The notes: generated by a model not told the origin, from the letters alone. Counted from the first letter of the stretch, positions 1 to 8,916 are shown. The stretch: 64,000 nucleotides of DNA from Verrucomicrobiia bacterium (GCA_036405135.1 DASWYF010000024.1:1-64000); one strand, 5' to 3'. Program-made: numbers and translations.

Positions 1-229
1 GTCTGTCCTTGATTTGAAAAATCGAGGACGACGACGAAGGACGAGAATGACGACGATTAGGCTATTGGAGTGGCTGGCGAGGGTTTCGATCTGGTGGGTG
101 TGGACTGGTGGCTAGAGTGCCGCAGGACAGGATGCCATCGAGAAGAGGGAGCATCAAACGGACGAGACGGGAAGGCGGCTTCGGGGAACGAATTTAGAAT
201 TAAGAAAGATGAATGAAGAAAGGGGAAAT

Positions 230-276
230 TGGGGTATAGGACTAATAGGTTTTATGGGGCCAATAGAACCAATAGT
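230..276. repeat. Degenerate short tandem repeat (AATAGG/CCAATAG units)
   Basis: Short units built on TATAGGA, TAATAGG, CCAATAGAA and CCAATAG follow each other in about 45 bases. It looks like low-complexity intergenic filler rather than a coding sequence. Similar degenerate units with other words occur at 37031-37056 and 39087-39207. Confidence 0.45.
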
Positions 277-328
277 CAGCGTAGGGGAAGCCGGTTCAGC
301 CGAGAGCCGCTGTGGTGGGTGAGAAAAG

Positions 329-355
329 GGCTGCCTCGAAACTTTCGAGGCAGCC
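329..355 (-). terminator. Perfect 13-bp palindrome, possible minus-strand terminator
   Basis: The arms GGCTGCCTCGAAA (329-341) and TTTCGAGGCAGCC (343-355) are perfectly complementary around one central base. On the minus strand the stem is followed by CTTTTCTC, a weak U-tract, so a terminator is possible. No minus-strand gene is seen to the right that would need one. A protein-binding palindrome is the alternative. Confidence 0.35.
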
Positions 356-506
356 TTGGGCGGCGGTTCTGGAGGCACTCCAGAAGAATCCTGGCAATAA
401 GTGTAAAAAGAAATCGCTGTTTTCCGATAGGGAGGATATAGGGTACGAAGTGTTGTGCCGGGGAGAGGGGCTGTCACTATCTGTCAAGATTTGACGTGTT
501 TGATGA

Positions 507-1208
507 ATGGGTGGCGAGCGCATCCCTATAGGCAGTGTGAGTGATGTATCGGTGAGTGAACTGAGTGCCAATCGCAGAGAGCGTGTTTCCCGTGCCAGTC
601 TGGTGCGGGGGCTGAGGCGTCTTTTTGTGCATGGGGTCTGGGTTTGGCGGGTGCTGGTGCTGATTAGTCTGCCGCTGGCTTTGTGTGCGGTGAGCCTGGA
701 CGAGTTGATGAATGGGGAGAAGATGACGCCGAAGAAGTTCGCCAGTTACTTCAAGGATTTCGAATATAAGTTTCATCCTGAGATCCAGCCGGTGGAGGTG
801 TTTCTGGAAACGCGCAACGGGGATTGTGATGATTATGCATTGCTGGCGGACAAGGTGCTGCGGAAGCACGGGTTCACGACCAGGCTGGTCTCCATCCGCA
901 TGCCCGGTTTGCTGACACATGTGGTTTGCTACGTGAACGAGGAAAAGGTTTACTTGGACTTCAACAACCGGGTTTATCTTACACGGACCGAGCGTTGCGA
1001 TCCTGACCTGCGCGTGATAGCGCAAAGAGTGGCGAAATCGTTTGAAGCCAACTGGACATCGGTTTCCGAGTTCACTTACAGCGAAGGGGTGAAGGAACTG
1101 GTGAAGACCGTTTCGAAAACGGATGTTTACGCCGACAAGGAAGAGGACAAGAAGGCGGAGGCCGCTGTGACTGCACCGGCGAAGAAGAAAATAGTGATCG
1201 ATTTTTGA
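507..1208 (+). CDS. Transglutaminase-like cysteine protease-fold protein
   Basis: A 233-aa protein with a transglutaminase-like core. The three residues expected of the catalytic triad are visible: Cys107 in NGDCDDYALL, His138 in LLTHVVCYV and Asp151 in VYLDFNNR. A hydrophobic stretch at about 48-64, preceded by basic residues, could be a signal peptide or membrane anchor. The true start may therefore lie inside the first 40 residues, since the ATG at 507 gives an unusually long n-region. The C-terminus is charged and lysine-rich. The family includes peptidases and peptidoglycan- or protein-crosslinking enzymes, and the substrate here cannot be told. The gene ends 12 bases before the sensor gene at 1221, so the two are probably co-transcribed. 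Confidence 0.75.
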   Translation: MGGERIPIGSVSDVSVSELSANRRERVSRASLVRGLRRLFVHGVWVWRVLVLISLPLALCAVSLDELMNGEKMTPKKFASYFKDFEYKFHPEIQPVEVFLETRNGDCDDYALLADKVLRKHGFTTRLVSIRMPGLLTHVVCYVNEEKVYLDFNNRVYLTRTERCDPDLRVIAQRVAKSFEANWTSVSEFTYSEGVKELVKTVSKTDVYADKEEDKKAEAAVTAPAKKKIVIDF

Positions 1209-1220
1209 ACCAAACTGACG

Positions 1221-2339
1221 ATGAAAGACAACATCGAGCAAAGAATGATGGCGCTGTTCGGGACTGTGGCCGCGTTGTTGATATTGGTGGCGGTCGTGGC
1301 GCTGAAAAACGTGAGCGAAGCGGAGCAGGCGAGCGATTGGGTGAATCATACGCATGAAGTTATCCAGGAGTTTGTGGCGATCGAGGCGACTTTGCAGACG
1401 GCGGAGGCGAACTTGCGCAATTACGTCATCTCCGGTGATGGGCGAGATCAGGCGGCTTATCGCGAAGCGTTTTCAGAGGCGGTCGAACATTTGGCTGTGG
1501 CCAAATCAATGACGAAGGATGACCCGCGCCAGTTGGAGCGGGTGAACGAGTTGGAGGGATTGGTGGGCAAGCGGGTGGAGTTCGCCCGGGGGTTGGTGAC
1601 GGCCTACAATGAACAGGGCTTTGGGGCAGCCAAGCAATTGATCGCGGCGGATGCGGCGGATGAGACGTTGCCTGCCATCAAGAAGCTGGTGGTCCGGTTG
1701 AAGGAGGAGGAGGCGCAGTTGTTGCAGCAACGGGACCGAGATAATTTTCAGCAGGCCCAATCCACGCGTTGGACAGTGTATGTGGCGGCGGCGGTAAATG
1801 TCGCCCTGATCGGTCTGGTCTTCTGGCTCATCAAGGATGATCTGAAGGCACGTCGCCGCGCGGCTGAAGCCATGCGGATGGCGAATGAGCAACTTGAAGA
1901 AAAGGTGACTGCGCGCACTGAGGAGATCATCAAGATCAACGAGACGCTGACTTTGGAGAACTTGGAACGCAAATGGTCGCAGTCGATCCTTGAACGCCAG
2001 TTCCGGCACTTTGAGCAGATACTGCATTCCATCGGCGATGCCATCTTTGTCATCAGCCGCACGGGGCGAATCATCCGGGTGAATCCTCCCGCAGCGAGGA
2101 TGTGCGGGAGGAGGGTGAACGAACTGATCGGCGAACCGCTGGCGAGTTTGGTGGTGCCGAAGGAAAATGCGGAAGTGTCCCCATTTGTGACGGCTCTGAA
2201 GGAAGGGCGGGATATCGTCGGTGTGCAGGCGACTTTGTTGGTTCAGGGAGGTGCGGACATCAATGTGACTGTGCGGGGATTTCCGGTGAGGGACAACGAC
2301 AAGGTGGTGGGTTCGGTGGTGGTTTGTGAGAAAAGCTAG
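1221..2339 (+). CDS. CHASE3-PAS membrane sensor without output domain
   Basis: A 372-aa protein. It has a membrane segment at about 12-29, then a helical extracytoplasmic region of CHASE3 type (about 35-180). The stretch TAEANLRNYVISGD near its start is typical of CHASE3. A second membrane segment lies at about 187-205, followed by a coiled coil (208-262) and one PAS domain (about 265-370, with SIGDAIFVISRTGRIIRVN). The protein stops at the end of the PAS fold. No histidine kinase, GGDEF, methyl-accepting or other output domain follows, and the next gene encodes an unrelated DUF1802 protein. It may signal through a partner, or be the sensory half of a split kinase. Topology is predicted by eye. 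Confidence 0.75.
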   Translation: MKDNIEQRMMALFGTVAALLILVAVVALKNVSEAEQASDWVNHTHEVIQEFVAIEATLQTAEANLRNYVISGDGRDQAAYREAFSEAVEHLAVAKSMTKDDPRQLERVNELEGLVGKRVEFARGLVTAYNEQGFGAAKQLIAADAADETLPAIKKLVVRLKEEEAQLLQQRDRDNFQQAQSTRWTVYVAAAVNVALIGLVFWLIKDDLKARRRAAEAMRMANEQLEEKVTARTEEIIKINETLTLENLERKWSQSILERQFRHFEQILHSIGDAIFVISRTGRIIRVNPPAARMCGRRVNELIGEPLASLVVPKENAEVSPFVTALKEGRDIVGVQATLLVQGGADINVTVRGFPVRDNDKVVGSVVVCEKS

Positions 2340-2368
2340 GTTGGACGTTTGAACGGGGTGGAGCTAAT

Positions 2369-2947
2369 ATGGAGAGAATGAAAGTGGCGTTCAAAGAATG
2401 GGCAGTGGTGGTAGATGCCTTGGGTAGCGGTGAGCAGATCATCATTCTGCGCAAGGGCGGGATCAGCGAAGGGCGGGGTGGTTTTCAGGTGGAACATCCG
2501 CGATTCGTTTTTTGGCCCACGCTGTTTCATCAGCAGCGGGACAATGTGATTACATCGGCGCAAAAACGTTTTGATGAAATCGCGCCGGGTTTGCCTTCAC
2601 CTGAAATCTTGCGGCTGGAGTACTTTGCTGAAGTGGCGCATTGGGAGCGATTGGAGTCGTTGGAGGCGGCGAAACGGTTGCAGGGCCAGCATATCTGGCG
2701 AGAGGAAGTGATCGCCGAGCGGTTTGACTGGGGCAAACAGAAGGCGATATTTGCCCTGGCGGTGAGGGTACATCGGCTGGCGCAGCGGATTGAATTGCCC
2801 GTACGCCCCGAATATGGCGGCTGCAAATCATGGATTGAACTGGTGGAGGATATCTCCACGGACGGTTCCCAACCGGTGCTTACAGAGGCGGCTTTCGCCG
2901 AAAAGTTGAAGCGATTCAAGCAGGCTTTGGAAACGGTTTCAGCCTAG
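2369..2947 (+). CDS. DUF1802 family protein
   Basis: A 192-aa soluble protein with the hallmarks of DUF1802: an opening AFKEWAVVVDALGSGEQ, then IILRKGGI, and an EHPRF.FWPTLFHQ block. The family is widespread and has no established biochemical role. There is no signal peptide. Two ATG codons three codons apart (2369 and 2378) could each start it. The gene lies 29 bases after the sensor and 19 bases before maf, so it probably belongs to the same transcript, but the grouping gives no clear functional hint. Confidence 0.75.
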   Translation: MERMKVAFKEWAVVVDALGSGEQIIILRKGGISEGRGGFQVEHPRFVFWPTLFHQQRDNVITSAQKRFDEIAPGLPSPEILRLEYFAEVAHWERLESLEAAKRLQGQHIWREEVIAERFDWGKQKAIFALAVRVHRLAQRIELPVRPEYGGCKSWIELVEDISTDGSQPVLTEAAFAEKLKRFKQALETVSA

Positions 2948-2966
2948 GCCAATATTTTTCAATCCC

Positions 2967-3569
2967 GTGAAAAAACTGCCACAGATCATCCTGGCTTCCG
3001 GTTCGCCCCGGCGTTCCTCGCTGATGCGGCTGTTGAGGGTCGATTTCTCGGTCGTGGTCTCCAAGGCGGAAGAATGTGATGCGTCTCATTTCACGCCGCA
3101 TGAGGTTTGTCAGTTGAATGCGCATCGCAAGGCAAGGGCGGTGGCCAAACATCACCCTGATGCCCTGGTCATCGGTGCGGATACAGAGGTGGCTTTGGAT
3201 ACGGAGATTTTCGGCAAGCCGGGCGACAAGAAGAAGGCTGAAGAGATGCTTTTGAGGTTGGAGGGGAAGACTCATGAAGTGGTGACGGGAGTGTGTCTTT
3301 TGCAATTACGCAATCATCAGGAACGCCTTTTCACGGTCAGCACGCGGGTGAAGTTTCACCCTCTTAACCGCAAACAGGTGCGAGAATATTTGAAAGACAT
3401 CAATCCAATGGACAAGGCGGGTGCTTATGCCATTCAGGAGCATGGAGAATTGTTAGTGGAATCGATCGATGGCTCGCTGACCAATGTGGTGGGATTACCG
3501 GTGGAGGCATTGCGGGAAGAGCTGGCGAAGTGGTCAGGCAAGGTCTTGGCTGGGGGATGGAGAGAATGA
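2967..3569 (+). CDS. maf: Maf-family nucleoside triphosphate pyrophosphatase
   Basis: A 200-aa Maf/HAM1-fold cytoplasmic enzyme that hydrolyses non-canonical or selected NTPs to the monophosphate and pyrophosphate. Family signatures are complete: ASGSPRR at 10-16, the catalytic Asp72 in VIGADTEV, the GKP motif at 83-85, YAIQEHGELLVE, and SLTNVVGLPV near the end. These fit the YhdE (dTTP/UTP-type) branch better than YceF, but the split cannot be proven by eye. The start is GTG at 2967, and ILASGSPRR begins at residue 8, as usual for the family. A rho-independent terminator follows at 3578. Confidence 0.9.
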   Translation: MKKLPQIILASGSPRRSSLMRLLRVDFSVVVSKAEECDASHFTPHEVCQLNAHRKARAVAKHHPDALVIGADTEVALDTEIFGKPGDKKKAEEMLLRLEGKTHEVVTGVCLLQLRNHQERLFTVSTRVKFHPLNRKQVREYLKDINPMDKAGAYAIQEHGELLVESIDGSLTNVVGLPVEALREELAKWSGKVLAGGWRE

Positions 3570-3577
3570 TAGGGCCG

Positions 3578-3604
3578 ATTGACCGGAAAGCGGGGTCAAT
3601 TTTT
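3578..3604 (+). terminator. Rho-independent terminator after maf
   Basis: ATTGACC (3578-3584) pairs perfectly with GGTCAAT (3594-3600), with a 9-base loop, and runs straight into TTTTT. It closes the operon that starts at 507. Confidence 0.75.
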
Positions 3605-3814
3605 GCAAACCCCTGATTTTCAGGACATCAAGCGGGGAAAAATGGCCCGGGAGGAGTACGACATTGTTTGACATCTCCGGAGGAAACTGGCATTTAACGA
3701 ACCCGTGATTCGCACACGCTCAGCCATCGCATCCGCAGGTTTCGGGAGTTACTCCCAGACTGCAGGAGGATTGGGAAACAAAGTGGTTAAAATAGAGGGG
3801 CGCTCACGCTGAAC

Positions 3815-6800
3815 ATGTCCACTCACCCGCCAGAGGAAGAGTATAAATATTGGGCGTTCATCAGCTACAGCCACGCCGATCAGGCATGGGCGGACTGGCT
3901 GCATAAATCGCTGGAAACCTATGGTGTGCCGAAGGTTCTGGTGGGTCGCACCTCCAAGGTAGGTGTCGTTCCCAAGCGGGCATACCCCATTTTCCGCGAT
4001 CGTGATGAACTGCCAAGTTCGGCTGACTTGGGCGAGAAGTTGACCCAAGCGCTGATGCAATCGCGCTTTCTTATCGTAGTCTGCTCCCCGCGCGCCGTGG
4101 CTTCCCGGTGGGTGAATGAGGAGATCAAGTCCTTCAAATCCATTGGTCGCGAAGACCGGGTGTTGTGTCTCATCGTCGATGGTGAACCTTACGCTTCCGA
4201 GCATCCTGAGTTGGGCCTGGAAGAGTGCTTCCCGGAACCGGTGCGTTACAAGGTGGATGCGAACAAGCGCATCACTGAGGAACGCACGGAACCGATCGCG
4301 GCGGATGCGCGACGCGGCAAGGATGGTCGTGAGAATGCGAAGTTGAAGTTGCTCGCCGGCATGTTCGGCGTGAACTTCAGCGACCTGAAGCAGCGTGATG
4401 CAGAGCGCCGCCATCGCCGCATGCAACTCGCGATGGTGGTCGTCATGCTGGTGATGTGCGGCTTCCTGGTGCTGGCTGGTCAGGCTATTTTGGCGAAGAA
4501 GGAAGCAGAAGGGAATCTCGTCCAGGCGAAGATTCAGGAACAACGCGCCAACGAGGAGCGGCAGAAGGCTGACCGTGCGCGTGAGATGGCGGAGAAGGCC
4601 CGTAACGACGCGGTGAACGCCCTGAAGAGCGAAGAAATCCAACGCAAAGCGGCAGAGGCGGCGAATGAAGCGGAAAAACTGGCCAAGAGTGAGGCTGAAA
4701 AGTCCGCCAAGCTCGCCACCGAGCGCCTTGCCGAAACCGAGATAGCGCGTCGCGAGGAAAAGAAACAGCGCGAGGCTGCAGACGCGGCCAAGCAGGCTGC
4801 GGAAGAAGCGGCGACAGTCGCCCAACGGGCGCGTGATGCTGCCCAGGAAAGCGAGCGCAAAGTTTCCCGCGCCTTGTCCGTTTCGTACTTCGTCGAAGCC
4901 AGCCGTCTCATCGGGGACAACCGCCAGCCGCAAGGCATGGCCTATCTCTCCCGCTCTCTGAATCTGGATGCAGACAATGCTTCGGCGCAGGCGCGGGTGT
5001 TGTCCCTGTTGGCGAACCAGAACTGGCCCTTGCCCCGCTATGGAATTTTGAAGCACGAAGCTCCGGTGCAGATGACCCGTTTCAGCCCGGATGCCAAGAA
5101 ATTGCTGACCGTGGCGGGCAATGATGTCCTGGTCTGGGATGCCAGCGGCAAAGAACCCAAATTGCTGAAAACGCTCAAGCATTCCAAGCCGGTGCGTTAC
5201 GCCGCTTACAGCCCGGACGGCAAGCTGTTCATCACCACCGCGGATGATGGCAAGGCGCAGCTCTGGAATGCGGACGATGAATCGAAGGTAGGCCCCGCTT
5301 TGGATCACAAAGATTGGGTATATGCGGCACAGTTCAGCGCGGACAGCAAACTGGTCATCACGGCCTCTCATGATAAGAGCGCACGTGTCTGGCACACAGC
5401 GACGGGGCAGCCGGCCACGGATTACTTACGGCAGAGCGGGTCCGTCCGCTGGGCATCTTTAAGTGGCGATGGTAAATTCGCGGTGACGACATCGGACAGC
5501 ACGGCACAGGTCTGGGACGTGGCGAAAGGCCAGCCCTATGGTCCCGCACTGACCCATGATGGCGGGGTCTATTATGCGGCTTTCAGCCCGGATGGGAAAT
5601 TCATCGCCACCGCATCTGGTGACAAGACCGCGAAGATATGGGGCATGAGCAACACCAACGCGGCCCAGGTGTTAAAGCATAACGACTGGGTAAATCAGGT
5701 GAAGTTCAGTCCTGACGGGCGCTATGCGGTGACCTGTTCAAGCGATGGGACCGCCAAAGTCTGGGAAGTGCCGACAGGCAAGCAACTCGGCCAGACGATC
5801 CAGCACGGGGCGGCCATCAACATGGTGGCCATCAGCCCCAACGTGCGGATGATCGCCACGGCGTCGGCAGACCGCACGGCCCGATTGTGGGATCTCAAGA
5901 CGGGCCTGCCGCTCAGCGAACCGATGGAACTGAACGGCGAGGTGAAGTGGGTGGATTTCAGTTACGACGGCCTTTGGCTCAGCGTTGCGGGTGCGGATGG
6001 TTCGGTGCGTGTTTGGAGCGCGGTTGACCGGCGGCCCCTTTCACTCGCGCTCAACCACGACACCTCGCTGTTTCAAGCCGTTTACAACCGGGCGGGTGAC
6101 CGTGTGCTGACGGTGGCTGATGACCGGACGGTGAGGGTTTGGGACACAGCCACGGGCCAGCTCATCGGCACGCCGATGAAGCACGATTATCGTGTGACCA
6201 CGGCGATCTTCAGTCCCGATGGGAAGTTTGTGGCAACGGCATCAGACCGTTATGCACGAGTTTGGAAATCGGATACAGGGGAAGTCGTGGGACAGCCGAT
6301 GATGCATGACCGTCAGGTGAACACGGTCGCTTTTCGGAATGACGGGGTGGTGCTTTTGACGGCATCCGAGGATGCCACGGCGAAACTTTGGAATGCGGCG
6401 GACGGAAAGCAGATCGGTGCCACCATGCAGCATGACCGGGCCATCCGCATGGCTTCGTTCAGCTCCGATGGCAAGCTGGTGCTGACGGCCTCGGCTGACA
6501 AGACGGCAAAAGTCTGGAATGCCGCCACCGGCCAGCCCAAGGGTGCTGTGTTCTCGCACAAAGGCGAGTTGCGGGCCGCAGTGTTCAGCCCTGATGGACG
6601 CATGGTGGCTACGGCCTCAGATGACCGTACGGCGCGGGTTTGGCTGACAGACAGCGGAGAAGCGCTTACGCCGGAGTTGCGGCATGATGCACCCGTGAAC
6701 GCGGTGGCTTTCAGCACCAAGCAACGGTTTGTGGTGACAGTCTCTGATGACCGCACAGCCCGTGTCTGGACCGCCGATGCAGGCAAGCCGGCAGCGGAAC

Positions 6801-8011
6801 CTTTGCGGCATGATTCGGAAGTCAAGGCCGTGAGTTTCAGCTCCAATGGATATTTCCTGGTCACCGTTTCGAAATCTAACGCCGCCATGGTATGGGACAC
6901 GGCCAGTTGGAAGCCCGTGGCAGAACCGCTTCAGCATGGCGGTCTGGTGCGTGATGCAGGATTCAGCCAGGATGGACGGTTCATCGTGACTGCTTCCGAG
7001 GACAAAACCGCGCGTCTCTGGCTAGTGGCCCTGCCGGGCACAGTGCCCGAGTGGTTCCGCCAGTTGACCGAAGGTGTGGCCGGTTATCAATTGGGTGAGG
7101 AAGGTGGTGCCAATGCATTGCCTGACTCGGCAGTCAGCATCGCAACCGTGCGGAACGCGATCAGTAATGCTCCAGCGGAAGATATGTTTGCCAACTGGGC
7201 CAAATGGTATCTGAGTGAACCAGTGGATCGCTCCGTCATGGCATTTGCCAAACTCCCGACCAGGGATTACCTCGCACAGCGGCTGGCAGCAGATGATGCC
7301 GCGATCGACAACGTGCTGCTCGTTCAGCCGAATAATGCACTGGCTTTGGCACGATATGGCCGCAACTTGAAAGATGCCGGTGCGGCGGACTATTTCACAA
7401 GCCTGGCCGTCAAGTATGAGCCGCAAAATCCCGAGGCGCTCTGGCTACGGGCGGGTGTCTTGCAGGCCGCCAACCAGTTCGAGCCGGCTTATGAACTGAT
7501 GAGCAAAGCCATGTCCGTTGACCCCAGGGCAACGGCTGTGATCGGCAAGGAGGGGGCCGAGATCGATCTGCGGAATCGTGATAATAATCTTTCCCGCGGT
7601 TGGTTGCCGAAAGGCTGGGTGGATCGCAACCGCACATTGGCCATGAGTGTCGAATACACCAAGCTCCCGGAAGGCCCCACGGCGGGCACAACTGCGCTCG
7701 GTATCAAGACCACCGGCAGTGTGACTGTGCAAAGCCAGCTTGCCGGCCCACGTTTTGTAGTTCGCAATCGAGAGCGGCAGACAGTCCGTATCTGGGCCAA
7801 ATCCGACAAAAATACTTCATTCCTCCTGTCGGCACGCTCTTTCCTTGACCCGAATGAACGGGCCTTTGATCTGAATATCCGTCCTACGGACAAGTGGCAG
7901 GAATTCAAAGTGACGGTGACACCGCAAAAGGATTTTGCCGGTGAAGTGCTGCTGCTCATCCCGGGAGATGGTTCCGTGCAGATTGGCGGCATCCAGGTGA
8001 CGAAGGAATAA
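3815..8011 (+). CDS. Giant TIR - transmembrane - coiled coil - 16x WD40 - TPR protein
   Basis: A 1398-aa multidomain protein. Residues 11-150 form a TIR domain (WAFISYSHAD, FRDRDELP, FLIVVCSPRAVASRWVNEEI). Glu102 or Glu103 after Trp99 sits where TIR NADases carry the catalytic glutamate. One membrane helix (about 205-226) follows, then a long Ala/Glu/Lys-rich coiled coil (227-355). Sixteen WD40 repeats of about 41 residues (about 408-1071) come next, most with H..V..A.FSPDG and TA.VW signatures, enough for two propellers. A TPR-like segment (about 1160-1235) and a C-terminal beta-sandwich resembling a carbohydrate-binding module complete it. Bacterial TIR proteins of this build are known and may act in signalling or defence. 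No partner gene stands next to it: maf with its terminator is upstream, the lipid transporter downstream. The domain order would put the propellers outside the cytoplasm if the TIR is inside. Confidence 0.85.
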   Translation: MSTHPPEEEYKYWAFISYSHADQAWADWLHKSLETYGVPKVLVGRTSKVGVVPKRAYPIFRDRDELPSSADLGEKLTQALMQSRFLIVVCSPRAVASRWVNEEIKSFKSIGREDRVLCLIVDGEPYASEHPELGLEECFPEPVRYKVDANKRITEERTEPIAADARRGKDGRENAKLKLLAGMFGVNFSDLKQRDAERRHRRMQLAMVVVMLVMCGFLVLAGQAILAKKEAEGNLVQAKIQEQRANEERQKADRAREMAEKARNDAVNALKSEEIQRKAAEAANEAEKLAKSEAEKSAKLATERLAETEIARREEKKQREAADAAKQAAEEAATVAQRARDAAQESERKVSRALSVSYFVEASRLIGDNRQPQGMAYLSRSLNLDADNASAQARVLSLLANQNWPLPRYGILKHEAPVQMTRFSPDAKKLLTVAGNDVLVWDASGKEPKLLKTLKHSKPVRYAAYSPDGKLFITTADDGKAQLWNADDESKVGPALDHKDWVYAAQFSADSKLVITASHDKSARVWHTATGQPATDYLRQSGSVRWASLSGDGKFAVTTSDSTAQVWDVAKGQPYGPALTHDGGVYYAAFSPDGKFIATASGDKTAKIWGMSNTNAAQVLKHNDWVNQVKFSPDGRYAVTCSSDGTAKVWEVPTGKQLGQTIQHGAAINMVAISPNVRMIATASADRTARLWDLKTGLPLSEPMELNGEVKWVDFSYDGLWLSVAGADGSVRVWSAVDRRPLSLALNHDTSLFQAVYNRAGDRVLTVADDRTVRVWDTATGQLIGTPMKHDYRVTTAIFSPDGKFVATASDRYARVWKSDTGEVVGQPMMHDRQVNTVAFRNDGVVLLTASEDATAKLWNAADGKQIGATMQHDRAIRMASFSSDGKLVLTASADKTAKVWNAATGQPKGAVFSHKGELRAAVFSPDGRMVATASDDRTARVWLTDSGEALTPELRHDAPVNAVAFSTKQRFVVTVSDDRTARVWTADAGKPAAEPLRHDSEVKAVSFSSNGYFLVTVSKSNAAMVWDTASWKPVAEPLQHGGLVRDAGFSQDGRFIVTASEDKTARLWLVALPGTVPEWFRQLTEGVAGYQLGEEGGANALPDSAVSIATVRNAISNAPAEDMFANWAKWYLSEPVDRSVMAFAKLPTRDYLAQRLAADDAAIDNVLLVQPNNALALARYGRNLKDAGAADYFTSLAVKYEPQNPEALWLRAGVLQAANQFEPAYELMSKAMSVDPRATAVIGKEGAEIDLRNRDNNLSRGWLPKGWVDRNRTLAMSVEYTKLPEGPTAGTTALGIKTTGSVTVQSQLAGPRFVVRNRERQTVRIWAKSDKNTSFLLSARSFLDPNERAFDLNIRPTDKWQEFKVTVTPQKDFAGEVLLLIPGDGSVQIGGIQVTKE

Positions 8012-8023
8012 AGACGCCTTTAT

Positions 8024-8052
8024 TTGACGCCCCGTAGGACCTCCCTTAGTTT
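8024..8052 (+). promoter_or_regulatory. Candidate sigma-70 promoter for the lipid transporter operon
   Basis: TTGACG (8024-8029) and TAGTTT (8047-8052) are separated by exactly 17 bases. Transcription would start near 8059, which coincides with the GTG at 8059. Either that codon is used as a leaderless start or the ATG at 8119 is the real one. Confidence 0.45.
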
Positions 8053-8058
8053 CCTCTT

Positions 8059-8916
8059 GTGGTTCAGACGTCATCCACCCATTCCGACCGCAATTCCTGG
8101 TTCCGGCTGCCCGGACGGATGATCCGGCTGTATCTGGATCTGGTGGGCAGAGCAATCATCGGGTTCGCGGAGACAGCTCGCGGGTTGGGAGCCTTCGCGC
8201 TCATCACCTTGGGAACCACCCTTTCCAAGTTCGGCTTCGCCAAGGCTGTGATCCGTCCGCTGATCTTCAGCCAGATTTATGAATCGGGGCTTAAACTGCT
8301 TCCCATGATTGCGTTTCTGGGCGTAGCGTTGGGGTTTGTCATCATCGGACAGACGGTGGCGCTGCTGACCAGCGTGGGCGCACAGGGTTTCACGGGACCG
8401 GTGATGGTCGCCGTGGTCGTTCGCGAGCTGGGACCTCTGACTACGGCGCTGATTGTGCTGGCTCGCGTGGGCACCACTACGGTCATCGAACTGGGCATGT
8501 CCCGCGCCACGGGTGAGATCGAGGCATTGGAGGCTTTGGGCATCGATCCCATCCATCTGCTGGTGGTGCCGCGGGTGATCGGAAAGGCCGTAAGCATCTT
8601 TGCGCTGACGATCTATCTGATCCTCATCGCACTGATCAGCGGTTACGCCTTTGTGATGGTGCAGAACGTGCCGCTGACACCGGCCGCATATGTTGAGCAG
8701 CTTGCCATGGCGTTGACCTGGCAGGATTTTGTGCTGGTGGCTCTAAAGACACTTTCTTTCGGAGCGATCATCGCGGTCGTGACCTGTTATCAAGGATTGG
8801 CCCAGCCATTGCGACTTGAGCAAGTCGCCCCGGCGACCTCCCGCGCAGTGGTGGCGGGGACCATCGGTTGTGTCCTGATAGACGCCATTTTCATCACGCT
8901 ATTCTTGTTCCTCTAA
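8059..8916 (+). CDS. mlaE: MlaE-family ABC transporter permease
   Basis: A 285-aa integral membrane protein of the MlaE/YrbE family, the permease of MCE-type lipid transporters that move phospholipids between inner and outer membrane. Typical stretches are FLGVALGFVIIGQ, VVRELGPLTTALIVLARVG and ALGIDPIHLLVVPRVIG, the last two being the cytoplasmic coupling region. Four to five membrane helices follow in the usual pattern. The GTG at 8059 gives a 20-residue extension. The in-frame ATG at 8119 (MIRLYLDLVG) is an equally good start. The gene lies 3 bases upstream of the ATPase, and the MCE protein comes third, the standard Mla order. Confidence 0.9.
   Translation: MVQTSSTHSDRNSWFRLPGRMIRLYLDLVGRAIIGFAETARGLGAFALITLGTTLSKFGFAKAVIRPLIFSQIYESGLKLLPMIAFLGVALGFVIIGQTVALLTSVGAQGFTGPVMVAVVVRELGPLTTALIVLARVGTTTVIELGMSRATGEIEALEALGIDPIHLLVVPRVIGKAVSIFALTIYLILIALISGYAFVMVQNVPLTPAAYVEQLAMALTWQDFVLVALKTLSFGAIIAVVTCYQGLAQPLRLEQVAPATSRAVVAGTIGCVLIDAIFITLFLFL

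Larger units (their letters stand above)
1..506. other. Intergenic region at window start, no gene seen
   Basis: I see no credible gene here. Open frames on both strands are short and low in complexity. The stretch holds a degenerate tandem repeat around 230-276 and a perfect 13-bp palindrome at 329-355, described separately. The gene that would end here on the left lies outside the window. Confidence 0.6.

Noticed and set aside
477-1355. Minus-strand open frame of 292 codons
   Set aside because: It covers the transglutaminase-like gene in the opposite sense and reads as His/Arg-rich shadow sequence.
3749-5395. Long minus-strand open frame of 548 codons
   Set aside because: It mirrors the TIR-WD40 gene; its translation has no family motif, whereas the plus strand shows regular WD40 and TIR signatures.
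3815-8011. A defence island around the TIR protein
   Set aside because: Neighbours are maf and a lipid transporter; no effector, nuclease or second sensor gene lies beside it.
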